Shown one piece after another: positions 25,823-35,147 of a DNA stretch of 64,000 nt; position 1 is the first letter of the stretch; the number at the start of each line of letters is the position of its first letter. Source of the stretch: Bacteroidales bacterium UBA1715 (GTDB taxonomy: Bacteria; Bacteroidota; Bacteroidia; Bacteroidales; UBA1715); the NCBI GenBank assembly GCA_002317135.1, contig DCIX01000016.1, positions 5,244-69,243 on the forward strand. Direction: 5' to 3'. Both the position numbers and the translations under genes were made by a program. Under the pieces are notes generated by a model. The model was not told the DNA's origin. It saw only the letters and a list, made by a program, of their open reading frames with translations, and did not search any database.

Positions 25823-26959
25823 ATGAAAAAATCTTATCTATCAACATGTGTAATAGCAGGTCTAACTGCTTTAATATTTGTTTCTTGCGGAGACGACAAG
25901 AAAAAAAATGGTGAAACAACAACAATTGAAATTTCTGACGAAACTATGGATGCAATTGTTGCAAACTATGTGGATGCTGTTGTTTTGCCAACATACAAAG
26001 AACTTGCAGAAAAGAATGCTGCACTATATGACAAAGTCATTGCCTTAAAAAACAATCCTTCGGATGCTGCATTTGCCGATGCCTGCGATGCTTGGTTAGA
26101 TGCTCGTCAACCTTGGGAAACAAGCGAAGCGTTCTTGTTCGGCCCTGTTGACGAACTTGGTCTTGATCCAAATATGGACTCGTGGCCTCTTGACCAAGAT
26201 GCAATCGAAAACATTTTGACCTCTGGTAACTTTGCAGACTTAAACTGGACAGACAACGATTCTGACGATGCTATTGAAGCGGCTCAAGGTGTTCGTGGTT
26301 TCCACACGTTGGAATTCCTTTTATTCAAAGATGGTCAACCTCGTACTATCGCAGACGAGCAATATGCTGCAAACAAAGAGAGTTGGGGTAATTATCTATA
26401 CAACGTGGCAGCATTATTAAAAAATGACTCGCAAACATTGTACGAAGCGTGGAGCAAAGACTATCAAAATAAAGGCGCTTTTGCAACAACTTTTAAATCA
26501 CACAACAACGCAACTTATTCATCTGTAATAAATTGTATTCAAGAAATTCTTGAAGGTTGCCAAGACATTGCTGGCGAAGTTGGTACAGCAAAAATCGGCG
26601 ATCCATACGATTTGTATCAAAGTGGGAAAAAAACTGAAGCTTTATATGCAGTAGAATCTTGGTATAGTTGGCACTCTCGCGACGATTACACGAACAACAT
26701 CTATTCTGTTCGTAACTCATATTTCGGAACAACGGATGGAACAATTGCCAATAACTCTTTATCGAGAGCTGTTGCTGCTGCCGATATTGACGAAGACACA
26801 AAAGTTAAAACTGCTATTACAACTGCGGCAAATGCCATTCAAGCAATTCCGCAACCATTTAGAAATAACATAAATAGCAAGGAAGCCGAAATTGCAATGC
26901 AAGCATGTGCAGACTTGGTAAAAGTCCTTGAAAGCCTTGAAAGTAAAATAGTCGAATAG
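25823..26959 (+). CDS. Imelysin-family (IrpA-like, M75) lipoprotein
   Basis: 378 residues. A lipoprotein signal with lipobox (LIFVSC, Cys ~25) precedes a helical imelysin domain. The family motif GxHxxE appears as GFHTLEFLLF near residue 162, and DARQPWETSEAFLFGPVDELGLDP is the conserved N-terminal stretch. Imelysin proteins are implicated in iron uptake or handling, and commonly sit beside di-haem (DUF1111) cytochromes, as here. It should face the periplasm or cell surface. A stable hairpin lies between this gene and the next. Confidence 0.88.
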   Translation: MKKSYLSTCVIAGLTALIFVSCGDDKKKNGETTTIEISDETMDAIVANYVDAVVLPTYKELAEKNAALYDKVIALKNNPSDAAFADACDAWLDARQPWETSEAFLFGPVDELGLDPNMDSWPLDQDAIENILTSGNFADLNWTDNDSDDAIEAAQGVRGFHTLEFLLFKDGQPRTIADEQYAANKESWGNYLYNVAALLKNDSQTLYEAWSKDYQNKGAFATTFKSHNNATYSSVINCIQEILEGCQDIAGEVGTAKIGDPYDLYQSGKKTEALYAVESWYSWHSRDDYTNNIYSVRNSYFGTTDGTIANNSLSRAVAAADIDEDTKVKTAITTAANAIQAIPQPFRNNINSKEAEIAMQACADLVKVLESLESKIVE

Positions 26960-26990
26960 GGTTTGACATAGTAGTATAATTGTTAATTGG

Positions 26991-27025
26991 AATTAACGGT
27001 GGAATGTATTCTGCCGTTAATTTTT
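26991..27025 (+). terminator. Intra-operon hairpin (attenuator-like)
   Basis: AATTAACGG (26991-26999) and CCGTTAATT (27014-27022) form a 9-bp perfect stem followed by a short T run, 14 nt before the next start codon. It may cause partial termination or stabilise the imelysin mRNA end. Confidence 0.55.
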
Positions 27026-27035
27026 GGATTTTGAA

Positions 27036-28517
27036 ATGAATCGTTTTATAACACTTACAGCAATACCTCTCCTATTCCTTTCGTGCACAAAAGAAGGAAT
27101 TGATATGGACGATGTAGTTGTTCCCAAAGGCTACTCTCTTTCTGCAGGAACATCTACAATTTTTATGAACTCGTCAAAAGCATACGACAATCCTGCCGAT
27201 TGGGTTAGCGGTTCGTATGAGACTCGTTTTTATCGTGGAGACCGTTTATATGATGATGCTCGCACAAGTAGCAACAACTACGGCGGCGGACTTGGTCCTG
27301 TTTATGCTGGATATTCTTGTGGCAGTTGCCACCGAAGTGCCGGTAGAACTAAACCTGGCGTTTGGACCGAAAATGGCGTCGATGAGAATGGCAATCCAAC
27401 ATACGGTTCCGGGCAATATGGATTTTCCGCAATGTTAATTTATATAACTCGGAAAAACGGCGTATTTTTTCAAGATTACGGTCGCGTTGTTCACGATCAG
27501 GCAATTTATGGTGTAGAACCTGAAGGGAAAGTCAAAGTTGACTGGCACTATCAATCGTTCACATTTCCCGATGGCGAACCGTATGAACTCTGCTATCCGC
27601 AATTCACTATAACTGATTGGTATAAAAAGATGTGGGACGGCGTAAAAGGCGATTCAGTGGAAATTAAACCAGAAGAGTTGTTTTGTACCGTGCGTATTCC
27701 ACTTCGTCACGTGGGAATGGGACAAATGATGGCTCTTGACCCTGCCGAAATCGAAGCACTGGCAGCAAAAAGCAACTATCCAGAATACGGCATAAGCGGA
27801 CGATGCAACTATATCACAGAACGAGGCGTTCGTTCTGTTGGTCTATCGGGGAACAAAGCACAACATTTAGATTTGACGGTAGAACTTGGATTTTCAAGCG
27901 ATATGGGTGCTACCAATAGTCGCTATCCAGAAGAAATATGCGAAGGACAATTACAAATGTCTCAAGGAAGTATGATGGGACTTTCGTATGACCAACTGGA
28001 TGTTTCTACCGAAGATATGGAAGATGTTGATTTATATATGCAATCGCTCGGTGTTCCTGCTCGAAGAAATGTAAACGACCCAACAGTAATTCGTGGCGAA
28101 CAAATGTTTTACCAAGCCAAATGTCACCTTTGTCACGTTACAACATTACATACAAAAGTCGGTGGTTCTGTTTTATTAAATGGAACAAGACTACCTTGGT
28201 TGGGAAATCAAACTATTCATCCATATTCTGATTTTCTGCTTCACGATATGGGTTCAGAAATTATGGGTGTTGGTTTGAACGACAATTTCGTAAGCGGACT
28301 TGCCCGTGGAAACGAATGGCGTACAACACCACTCTGGGGCGTTGGTTTACAAGAAAAAGTTAATGCACATACCTATTTCCTTCACGACGGACGTGCACGC
28401 AATTTTACCGAAGCAATTATGTGGCACGGCGGCGAAGGCGAAGCCTCTAAAAATCTATTTAAGAATATGAATAAAACTGATCGCAATGCTCTCATTGCTT
28501 TTCTACAATCGCTATAA
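27036..28517 (+). CDS. Di-haem oxidoreductase-like c-type cytochrome lipoprotein (DUF1111)
   Basis: 493 residues from ATG 27036; the lipobox LLFLSC follows the start closely. Two haem c motifs are present: CGSCHR at about residue 94 and CHLCHV at about residue 367. GLGPVYAGYSCGSCH, HVGMGQMMALDPAEIEALA and the C-terminal FLHDGRARNFTEAIMWHGGEGE are typical of the DUF1111/'thiol oxidoreductase' family, related to MauG and di-haem peroxidases. It is expected on the outer face of a membrane, with haems attached by the CcsBA encoded downstream. Pairing with imelysin is known in other phyla. Redox partner and substrate are unknown. Confidence 0.88.
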   Translation: MNRFITLTAIPLLFLSCTKEGIDMDDVVVPKGYSLSAGTSTIFMNSSKAYDNPADWVSGSYETRFYRGDRLYDDARTSSNNYGGGLGPVYAGYSCGSCHRSAGRTKPGVWTENGVDENGNPTYGSGQYGFSAMLIYITRKNGVFFQDYGRVVHDQAIYGVEPEGKVKVDWHYQSFTFPDGEPYELCYPQFTITDWYKKMWDGVKGDSVEIKPEELFCTVRIPLRHVGMGQMMALDPAEIEALAAKSNYPEYGISGRCNYITERGVRSVGLSGNKAQHLDLTVELGFSSDMGATNSRYPEEICEGQLQMSQGSMMGLSYDQLDVSTEDMEDVDLYMQSLGVPARRNVNDPTVIRGEQMFYQAKCHLCHVTTLHTKVGGSVLLNGTRLPWLGNQTIHPYSDFLLHDMGSEIMGVGLNDNFVSGLARGNEWRTTPLWGVGLQEKVNAHTYFLHDGRARNFTEAIMWHGGEGEASKNLFKNMNKTDRNALIAFLQSL

Positions 28518-28528
28518 CATTTTATACT

Positions 28529-29785
28529 ATGAAACAAAATTTTATTTCTCTCGTATCTCTTGCCTTACTCCCATTTTTTGGATTAGCACAAGAATCTCAA
28601 GAACAATCAACAATCGACATACAAAAAACTGCTATTTCTGACGACTTCGAAAATGGCGTTGTTTCTATGAATGGTAAAAACGGACTAAAAATCGCCACTG
28701 CATCTGGAGATTTTGTATTCAAACCATTTATGTTAGTACAAACTGCCGCAAAATTCAATTATTATGACGACGAAGGACTTGACAAAGCCTACAATCAAGA
28801 TAATGTTGCAAATAGCGGCTTTGCCATACCGTATGCAGTTCTTGGATTTACCGGAAAAGCTTTCGGGAAAGTCACATTTAACTTATCATTAAACGCTGCT
28901 GCAAGCGGTGGGGCTTTATTGCAACAAGCCTGGTTCGACATTCAAACAAACAAGTCGGTGGCATTTCGTATAGGAAAATTCAAAACACCATTCACCCACG
29001 CATATCTTACTACTCTCGGTGAAACACTCTTACCTGTTTTACCAACATCATTAACATCAACCGTCATTCTTCCATATTCGTTGAATGCCGTTACTCCAAG
29101 CATTGGAACTGGATTCGATTTAGGAGCTGAAATCCACGGTTCTTTTGCAAAAGCATTCGCTTACGAAGTCGGTATTTTTAACGGTAGCGGAGCTGGTTCT
29201 AATTCTGCAGGAAAAACTTTCAGCGACGATTGGCACATTCCTTCTCTACTCTATGCCGGTCGTCTTACTTTTGCTCCGAAAGGTGCTGTTCCTACGATTC
29301 AAGGTTCAGCAAATCGATTAGACGAAAACAAGTGGATGATTGGTGTTTCAACTTCGTTGAATGTTGAAAGCGAAAACGAAAGCACTAACGATTTTCGTGC
29401 TGGACTTGAGTTTGCATATTTATATCACAAACTATATGTAGCCGCTGAATGCTACTATATGAATGTTGGATTTACCAAACGACAAAAAATTGATGAATCA
29501 TACAATTTTATGGGTGGCTACGCACAAGTCGGCTATTTCTTGACAAACCAATTACAAGCTGCCGCTCGCTACGAATTATACGAACGAAATGGCTTAAAAA
29601 CTGGCGGACTATTGAATATGCCAGCTATTGGCTGTAACTACTTTATGCCGAATTGCAACCTAAAATTACAAGCAATGTATCAATATACAGGCCGCATTGG
29701 ACACGAAACACAAATTGACCGCGATAACGACGACTTAGGAATGACCGTTCATAGTGCGACAATATTGCTTCAATACACATTCTAA
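28529..29785 (+). CDS. Second outer membrane porin-like protein
   Basis: 418 residues with signal peptide (MKQNFISLVSLALLPFFGLAQ). Mid-region FRIGKFKTPFTHAYLTT and the final strand HSATILLQYTF are typical of phosphate-selective porin O/P-type barrels. It begins 11 nt after the cytochrome gene and 10 nt before the next one, so it belongs to the same transcript. It shares only the general barrel pattern with the porin at 24430. A role in passing metal or an electron acceptor is inference from context. Confidence 0.78.
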   Translation: MKQNFISLVSLALLPFFGLAQESQEQSTIDIQKTAISDDFENGVVSMNGKNGLKIATASGDFVFKPFMLVQTAAKFNYYDDEGLDKAYNQDNVANSGFAIPYAVLGFTGKAFGKVTFNLSLNAAASGGALLQQAWFDIQTNKSVAFRIGKFKTPFTHAYLTTLGETLLPVLPTSLTSTVILPYSLNAVTPSIGTGFDLGAEIHGSFAKAFAYEVGIFNGSGAGSNSAGKTFSDDWHIPSLLYAGRLTFAPKGAVPTIQGSANRLDENKWMIGVSTSLNVESENESTNDFRAGLEFAYLYHKLYVAAECYYMNVGFTKRQKIDESYNFMGGYAQVGYFLTNQLQAAARYELYERNGLKTGGLLNMPAIGCNYFMPNCNLKLQAMYQYTGRIGHETQIDRDNDDLGMTVHSATILLQYTF

Positions 29786-29795
29786 ATTACACAAA

Positions 29796-30494
29796 ATGAA
29801 AGCACACTCTTTAATCATTGCCTGTTTTTCTGCACTATTACTATCGTCGTGCGACGAAGGTGATATAAACGAAAAAATTGTTCTTTCCACTACTGGGAAA
29901 ACAGCAAAAATCACAACAAATATTTTGGGTGTAGAAAGTTGGCCTTCGGGATACAATGTGGTTATCGCTGGATTTACCACAAACAACACTTACGCAAATA
30001 TCTCTAAAAATATTCCTGCAAGTATGAATGGAGAAATTGTTCTTTCGGGAATCAGCGACAATGTTACTTCATTGGAAATCTGCGTAATAAATCGCCTTCG
30101 AGAAAGAATTGTCACTTTATATCAATACGATTGTTCAAAAGACAACACCGATACGATTGTAAAAAACGCAGGAACAATCAATGCAGGAATGTTTCCGTCA
30201 ATACAAAAAAACATTTTCACGACAACGTGTGCTCGTTGTCATGGATTGGGAAAATCTGCGGCGGCAAATCTCAATCTCACAAGCGACAGCAGTTACATTT
30301 CGTTAGTACAACACGAATCAACAAAATCTCCAGGAAAGACTCGAGTTGTTCCTAATAATGTAGAAAACAGTTACTTATACGATGTCATTTCTGGCAATGA
30401 CACCATCTTGTCGTTTAATCATACCAATATGATTGCAAACTACAACGACATACGACTTATTGAAAAATGGATATCTAACGGTGCGGAGGAATAA
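29796..30494 (+). CDS. Small c-type cytochrome lipoprotein
   Basis: 232 residues from ATG 29796, which gives a proper lipoprotein signal (SALLLSSC). One haem c motif, CARCHG, lies near residue 147, inside a cytochrome-c-like stretch (FPSIQKNIFTTTCARCHG). Residues ~30-130 look like a beta domain with no recognised family. Tight spacing on both sides (10 nt and 2 nt) places it in the porin/di-haem operon. It may be an electron carrier at the cell surface. Confidence 0.8.
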   Translation: MKAHSLIIACFSALLLSSCDEGDINEKIVLSTTGKTAKITTNILGVESWPSGYNVVIAGFTTNNTYANISKNIPASMNGEIVLSGISDNVTSLEICVINRLRERIVTLYQYDCSKDNTDTIVKNAGTINAGMFPSIQKNIFTTTCARCHGLGKSAAANLNLTSDSSYISLVQHESTKSPGKTRVVPNNVENSYLYDVISGNDTILSFNHTNMIANYNDIRLIEKWISNGAEE

Positions 30495-30496
30495 TT

Positions 30497-31654
30497 ATGG
30501 AATATAAAACATATTCATACCCTGAATTTGGGGTTTATGCAGAAGTTTCAACTTGCAAACCAACAAACGGCATTGCCGAACATTCAATTATGTTGCATAG
30601 CACACGCTATGGCGAATCTTTCAAAGAACAATTAGATGGCATAAACCAAGCCGCGTTGGCTATGGAAGAATCGTTGTGGAACTATCACGCGAAAGCAGTA
30701 CTGAAACGCTATTTTCTCAGTGACGCGTCCAATCAAACTGCCACTGTTGAAGAAATGCTTTCGGAATTTTCTCCGTGCGCCGTTTCCATTGTCCAACAAC
30801 CGCCATTTGACGGTTCCAAAGTCGCGTTATGGATTTATCTGCAAGAAGGTATTCCCGTACCACAACGAAACGGCAACGGAACTTTTTCATACAAAAGAAA
30901 TGATTTAACTCATTACTGGACTGCCTACCGACATACATCAGGAGGTAATTCCGAGCAACAAACTCGTTCATTATTAGAAGGATACGAAGAAGATTTAACT
31001 TCACACAAATGTAATATTGTCGACAATTGCGTCCGCACGTGGTTCTTCGTTCGCGATGTTGACACAAACTACGCAGGTGTTGTTCGTGGTCGTCGTGATA
31101 ATTTCGATCAAGTCGGTCTAACACAAGACACACACTATATTGCAAGTACAGGAATACAAGGAGCCCACGCCGACGGAACGGTAAAAGTTCTTCTTGATGC
31201 ATACGCGGTCAAAGGACTCAAAAAAGGACAAATGTCGTATCTCTACGCTCCTACTCATTTGAACCCAACCTACGAATATGGTGTCACTTTTGAACGCGGC
31301 GTTTGTATGGAATACGGAGACCGCAGACAGTTGTACATTAGCGGCACGGCAAGTATCGACAATAAAGGAAATGTTCTACATGTAGGAGACATTGAAAAAC
31401 AAACATTGCGTATGTGGGAAAATGTTGCTACCTTGCTCGAGGAACGCGAACATACAATGAACGACATTGCTCAAATGATTGTATATCTTCGCGATGTGGC
31501 TGATTATCCTTTAGTAAAGAAAATGTTTGACGAACAATTCCCTCAAACTCCGAAAGTGATTGTACTTGCTCCTGTTTGCCGACCTACATGGCTAATAGAA
31601 ATGGAATGCATCAGCATTAAAGAATTTTCAAACCCTGAATATAACGCTTTGTAA
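30497..31654 (+). CDS. Rid-family (YjgF/chorismatase-like) protein, two-part
   Basis: 385 residues. The C-terminal ~130 residues are a Rid domain: RRQLYISGTASIDNKGNV, DIEKQTLRMWENVATLL, MIVYLRDVADYP and CRPTWLIEMECIS, including the Arg and Glu of the Rid pocket. The N-terminal ~240 residues resemble the extra half of chorismatase-type proteins, but this is weaker. It has no signal peptide, so it is cytosolic among envelope proteins. It sits between cytochrome and CcsBA genes with gaps of 2 and 0 nt. The substrate is unknown; it might protect against reactive imines or act on a quinone-related precursor (speculative). Confidence 0.7.
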   Translation: MEYKTYSYPEFGVYAEVSTCKPTNGIAEHSIMLHSTRYGESFKEQLDGINQAALAMEESLWNYHAKAVLKRYFLSDASNQTATVEEMLSEFSPCAVSIVQQPPFDGSKVALWIYLQEGIPVPQRNGNGTFSYKRNDLTHYWTAYRHTSGGNSEQQTRSLLEGYEEDLTSHKCNIVDNCVRTWFFVRDVDTNYAGVVRGRRDNFDQVGLTQDTHYIASTGIQGAHADGTVKVLLDAYAVKGLKKGQMSYLYAPTHLNPTYEYGVTFERGVCMEYGDRRQLYISGTASIDNKGNVLHVGDIEKQTLRMWENVATLLEEREHTMNDIAQMIVYLRDVADYPLVKKMFDEQFPQTPKVIVLAPVCRPTWLIEMECISIKEFSNPEYNAL

Positions 31655-33721
31655 ATGAAGAAAATAATCGTTTTTCTCTACATATTACTTACCATTATTC
31701 TTGCCATTGCAACTATTCTTGAAGCACTGTACGGAACAGGATTTATTCAAGAATATTGCTATGGTTCATCTTGCTTTTTCGCACTTTGGTCGGTTATTGG
31801 TATATGGGGATTGCTATATATTTTGCAACGAAAATTATGGGAAAGACCTGCGGCACTACTATTACACACGGCATTTATTGTTATGTTGATTGGTGCTGGA
31901 ATAACCTGGATTTGGGGTGAAAAAGGCATCGTCCATATTCGCGAAGGAGAAATACAGGAAACATTTGTGCAAACTTCTGACACAATGGTGCGCAAACTTC
32001 CTTTTCAAATGCAGTTACAGAAATTCGAGACATCCTATTATCCAGGAACACAGACGCCTGCAAACTACATTAGCCACATTTCTATTACAGAAAACGGCAA
32101 AGAAATACAAAAGGCAACCATCTCAATGAACAATATTCTTTCCTACAAAGGATATCGTTTCTATCAGTCGTCATTTGACGATGACAACAAAGGTACTTGG
32201 TTGAGCGTTAACCACGACCCTATCGGCATTGGCGTTACTTACGCCGGCTATTTTCTTATGCTTATATCAATGATTTTCATTCTGTTATCAAAAAAATGTG
32301 GATTCAGAAAATTACTCAAAAATCCATTGTTACAGAAAGGCTTTATATCATTACTTATCGCTTTTTCTCTTACGCCAAATAATCTTTCTGCTCAAGAAAC
32401 GGAGAAAACAAAACCAATATGGCCTAAAGAATATGCCGATTCCGCCGCAAGCATACAAGTGCTGTATAACGACAGAATCGCACCATTCAACACACTGGCA
32501 CGCGATTTTACACTAAAATTGTACGGAAAACCATCATACAAAGGTTTAACAGCCGAACAAGTTGTTGGCAGTTGGCTACTTTTTCCCGATGTGTGGGCAA
32601 AAGAACCTATGATTCTCATTAAAAACGATGAAATTAGACAAGAATTAGGACTAACCAACAAATACGCACGCTACATCGATTTCTTTGACGAAAATGGCAT
32701 ATATAAACTAAAAACATTGTGGGAAAAGTCGCACAATACACACACAAACGAAGCACCTTCGGCATTACAAAAAGCAATATCGCAAGTAGATGAAAAAGTG
32801 GCACTTATAACGATGCTACAACAAGGTGAACTCATTCAAAAATTGCCACCAAACATACAAGCATTACCAGAACAAAAAATCACAGCAGAAATTTGGTACA
32901 ATAAGATTCCGTTTTGCAAAATCCTATTTATGTTCAACCTGACAATAGGAATTGTATCACTCATTACTTTCATTCTGCAATTCATTGGAAATCAAAAGAT
33001 AGAAAATCTGAAAAAGCTATCGTTCGCCTATCATATTTTGCTATTAGTAGCATTTTTGTTCCATACCGTAGGAATCGCTCTTTGTTGGTACATTAGTGGA
33101 CGAATTCCTATTAGCAATGGCTACGAAACAATGATGTTCGTTGCTTGGTGTATTTTATTGGTTTCCTTTATATTACGAAACAAAGTCCGTCTTTTTGTTC
33201 CATTCGGATTTTTACTTTCAGGTTTCACATTGTTAGTTGCATATTTAGGACAAAGCAATCCGCAAATAACCGTTCTCATGCCAGTTTTGCATTCACCAAT
33301 ATTAAGCATACATGTATCAATTTTAATGTTCGCATACGCATTATATGGATTTACAACATTGAATGGAATTGCCTGTTTGTGTCTGTTCCGCAACAAAGAG
33401 AAGTATGAACAACATATTCAAAAAATAACAATAGTAAGCAAACTAATTCTCTATCCTGCAACATTTTGCATGGGCATTGGAATCTTTATTGGAGCAATTT
33501 GGGCAAACATTTCGTGGGGAACATATTGGTCGTGGGACCCAAAAGAAACCTGGGCACTAATCACATTTTTAGTGTATGGTGCGGCATTTCACACTGAATC
33601 AGTAGGAAAATTCAATAAACCACAGTTTTTCCATATCTATATTGTGCTTGCATTTGCAACCGTTTTAATGACATATTTCGGAGTAAACGAACTACTTGGA
33701 GGAATGCATTCGTATAAATAA
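31655..33721 (+). CDS. CcsBA cytochrome c synthetase (ResB/CcsA fusion)
   Basis: 688 residues. The N-terminal ~420 residues are CcsB/ResB-like: membrane helices plus a periplasmic domain. The rest is CcsA, with the haem-handling tryptophan-rich motif WGTYWSWDPKETWALI at residues 621-636 and conserved His residues in nearby helices. System II CcsBA carries haem across the membrane and links it to CxxCH cysteines. It directly follows the Rid gene (no gap) and evidently serves the two cytochromes in this operon. Fusions like this are usual in Bacteroidetes and epsilonproteobacteria. Confidence 0.9.
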   Translation: MKKIIVFLYILLTIILAIATILEALYGTGFIQEYCYGSSCFFALWSVIGIWGLLYILQRKLWERPAALLLHTAFIVMLIGAGITWIWGEKGIVHIREGEIQETFVQTSDTMVRKLPFQMQLQKFETSYYPGTQTPANYISHISITENGKEIQKATISMNNILSYKGYRFYQSSFDDDNKGTWLSVNHDPIGIGVTYAGYFLMLISMIFILLSKKCGFRKLLKNPLLQKGFISLLIAFSLTPNNLSAQETEKTKPIWPKEYADSAASIQVLYNDRIAPFNTLARDFTLKLYGKPSYKGLTAEQVVGSWLLFPDVWAKEPMILIKNDEIRQELGLTNKYARYIDFFDENGIYKLKTLWEKSHNTHTNEAPSALQKAISQVDEKVALITMLQQGELIQKLPPNIQALPEQKITAEIWYNKIPFCKILFMFNLTIGIVSLITFILQFIGNQKIENLKKLSFAYHILLLVAFLFHTVGIALCWYISGRIPISNGYETMMFVAWCILLVSFILRNKVRLFVPFGFLLSGFTLLVAYLGQSNPQITVLMPVLHSPILSIHVSILMFAYALYGFTTLNGIACLCLFRNKEKYEQHIQKITIVSKLILYPATFCMGIGIFIGAIWANISWGTYWSWDPKETWALITFLVYGAAFHTESVGKFNKPQFFHIYIVLAFATVLMTYFGVNELLGGMHSYK

Positions 33722-33814
33722 CGAAGATTTCTGATTTTTTCTTGCAAAAACCGTTGTTTGTCTATTTTTTCTCATATTTTTTATGTTTTTTTGCAAAAAA
33801 ATTAATCACAAAGT

Positions 33815-35053
33815 ATGAAAACCTCGAATGATGATGTAATCCTTTTAAGTATTTCTGGAAAGGACAAGTCCGGTGTGACTGCCGCCCTCACAACAATACT
33901 TTCTCAATACAATGCCGACATTCTCGACATTGGTCAGGCTGTTATCCACGATACACTTTCGTTGGGTATTTTATTCCGTTTACCAAAAACAGGAAAAAGC
34001 GGTCCTGTTTTGAAAGAATTACTTTTCAAAGCATACGAGTTCGACATCAGTGCGCGCTTCACTCCTATTGACAACGCAACCTACGAAGAATGGGTGGAAA
34101 ACCAAGGAAAAAAACGATACATTCTTACTATCTTCGGTCGTCACATCGAAGCACGCTATTTGTCGGAAATCACAACAGTGTTGTACGAACAACACCTAAA
34201 CATCGATAACATTACTCGCTTGAGTGGTCGTGTTTCATTCAAACAAGAACAAGAATCAAAAAACCGTGCCTGCGTTGAACTTTCGGTTCGTGGTACTCCT
34301 ACTGACGAAAAGAAAATGAAGGCTGCATTTATGGAAATATCAAAACGAATTGGTTTTGACCTTGCATTCCAAGAAGACAACGCCTTCCGTAGAAATAGAC
34401 GATTAATCTGCTTCGATATGGATTCTACGCTAATCCAAACAGAAGTGATTGTCGAATTGGCTAAATACGCAAATGTCGAAAAAGAAGTTTCCGAAATCAC
34501 CGAATCGGCTATGCGTGGTGAAATCGATTTCAAAGAAAGTTTCCGCCGTCGCATCAAGTTGTTGAAAGGTATTGACGAAAGCGTTCTCGAAGACATTGCT
34601 CGAAAACTGCCAATGACAGAAGGCGCCGACCGCCTAATCCGTACATTAAAACGATTCGGTTACAAAGTTGCCATTCTTTCGGGTGGATTCACATTCTTTG
34701 GCCGTTACCTACAAACAAAACTTGGCATCGACTATGTGTTCGCCAACGAACTTGAAATTAAGGACGGGAAACTAACCGGAAACTATGTTGGTGATATTGT
34801 TGACGGACAAATGAAAGCTGAATTGCTTAAGAAGATTGCTTTCAAGGAAGATATTCATTTAGAACAAGTTATAGCCGTTGGCGATGGAGCGAACGATCTT
34901 CCTATGATTAACATTGCCGGTCTAGGTATCGCATTCCATGCAAAACCAAAAGTACAAGAACGAGCAGATAATAAAATCTGTACCATCGGCCTTGACGCTG
35001 TATTGTATATGCTTGGCTTTAGAGACCGCGAAGTTGACGAAGATAATAACTAA
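33815..35053 (+). CDS. serB: Phosphoserine phosphatase SerB with two ACT domains
   Basis: 412 residues. Two tandem ACT-like domains fill residues ~1-185 (ISGKDKSGVTAALTTIL; ILTIFGRHIEARYLSEI). The HAD phosphatase follows: CFDMDSTLIQTE (nucleophile and acid Asp), ILSGGFTFFGRY, and GDGANDLPMINIAGLG. It makes serine from phosphoserine, and the ACT domains suggest feedback control by an amino acid. It stands alone: an AT-rich 93-nt leader region with TTTG and TATGTTTT upstream, and a strong terminator downstream. Confidence 0.95.
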   Translation: MKTSNDDVILLSISGKDKSGVTAALTTILSQYNADILDIGQAVIHDTLSLGILFRLPKTGKSGPVLKELLFKAYEFDISARFTPIDNATYEEWVENQGKKRYILTIFGRHIEARYLSEITTVLYEQHLNIDNITRLSGRVSFKQEQESKNRACVELSVRGTPTDEKKMKAAFMEISKRIGFDLAFQEDNAFRRNRRLICFDMDSTLIQTEVIVELAKYANVEKEVSEITESAMRGEIDFKESFRRRIKLLKGIDESVLEDIARKLPMTEGADRLIRTLKRFGYKVAILSGGFTFFGRYLQTKLGIDYVFANELEIKDGKLTGNYVGDIVDGQMKAELLKKIAFKEDIHLEQVIAVGDGANDLPMINIAGLGIAFHAKPKVQERADNKICTIGLDAVLYMLGFRDREVDEDNN

Positions 35054-35067
35054 CAATAACGATTCTT

Positions 35068-35101
35068 AAAAAAGGCTGTTCTAAATTGAACAGCCTTTTT
35101 T
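35068..35101. terminator. Rho-independent terminator after serB
   Basis: AAAAAAGGCTGTT / AACAGCCTTTTTT, a 13-bp perfect stem with an 8-nt loop and T run. A/T tracts on both sides would let it work in both directions. Confidence 0.85.
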
Positions 35102-35147
35102 GTACAATTCCAAAAATAAATCGTATATTTCGGTACTTAAATTACAG

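Noticed and set aside
32392..32661. Minus-strand frame inside the CcsBA gene
   Set aside because: It lies wholly within a gene with full-length family similarity on the other strand.
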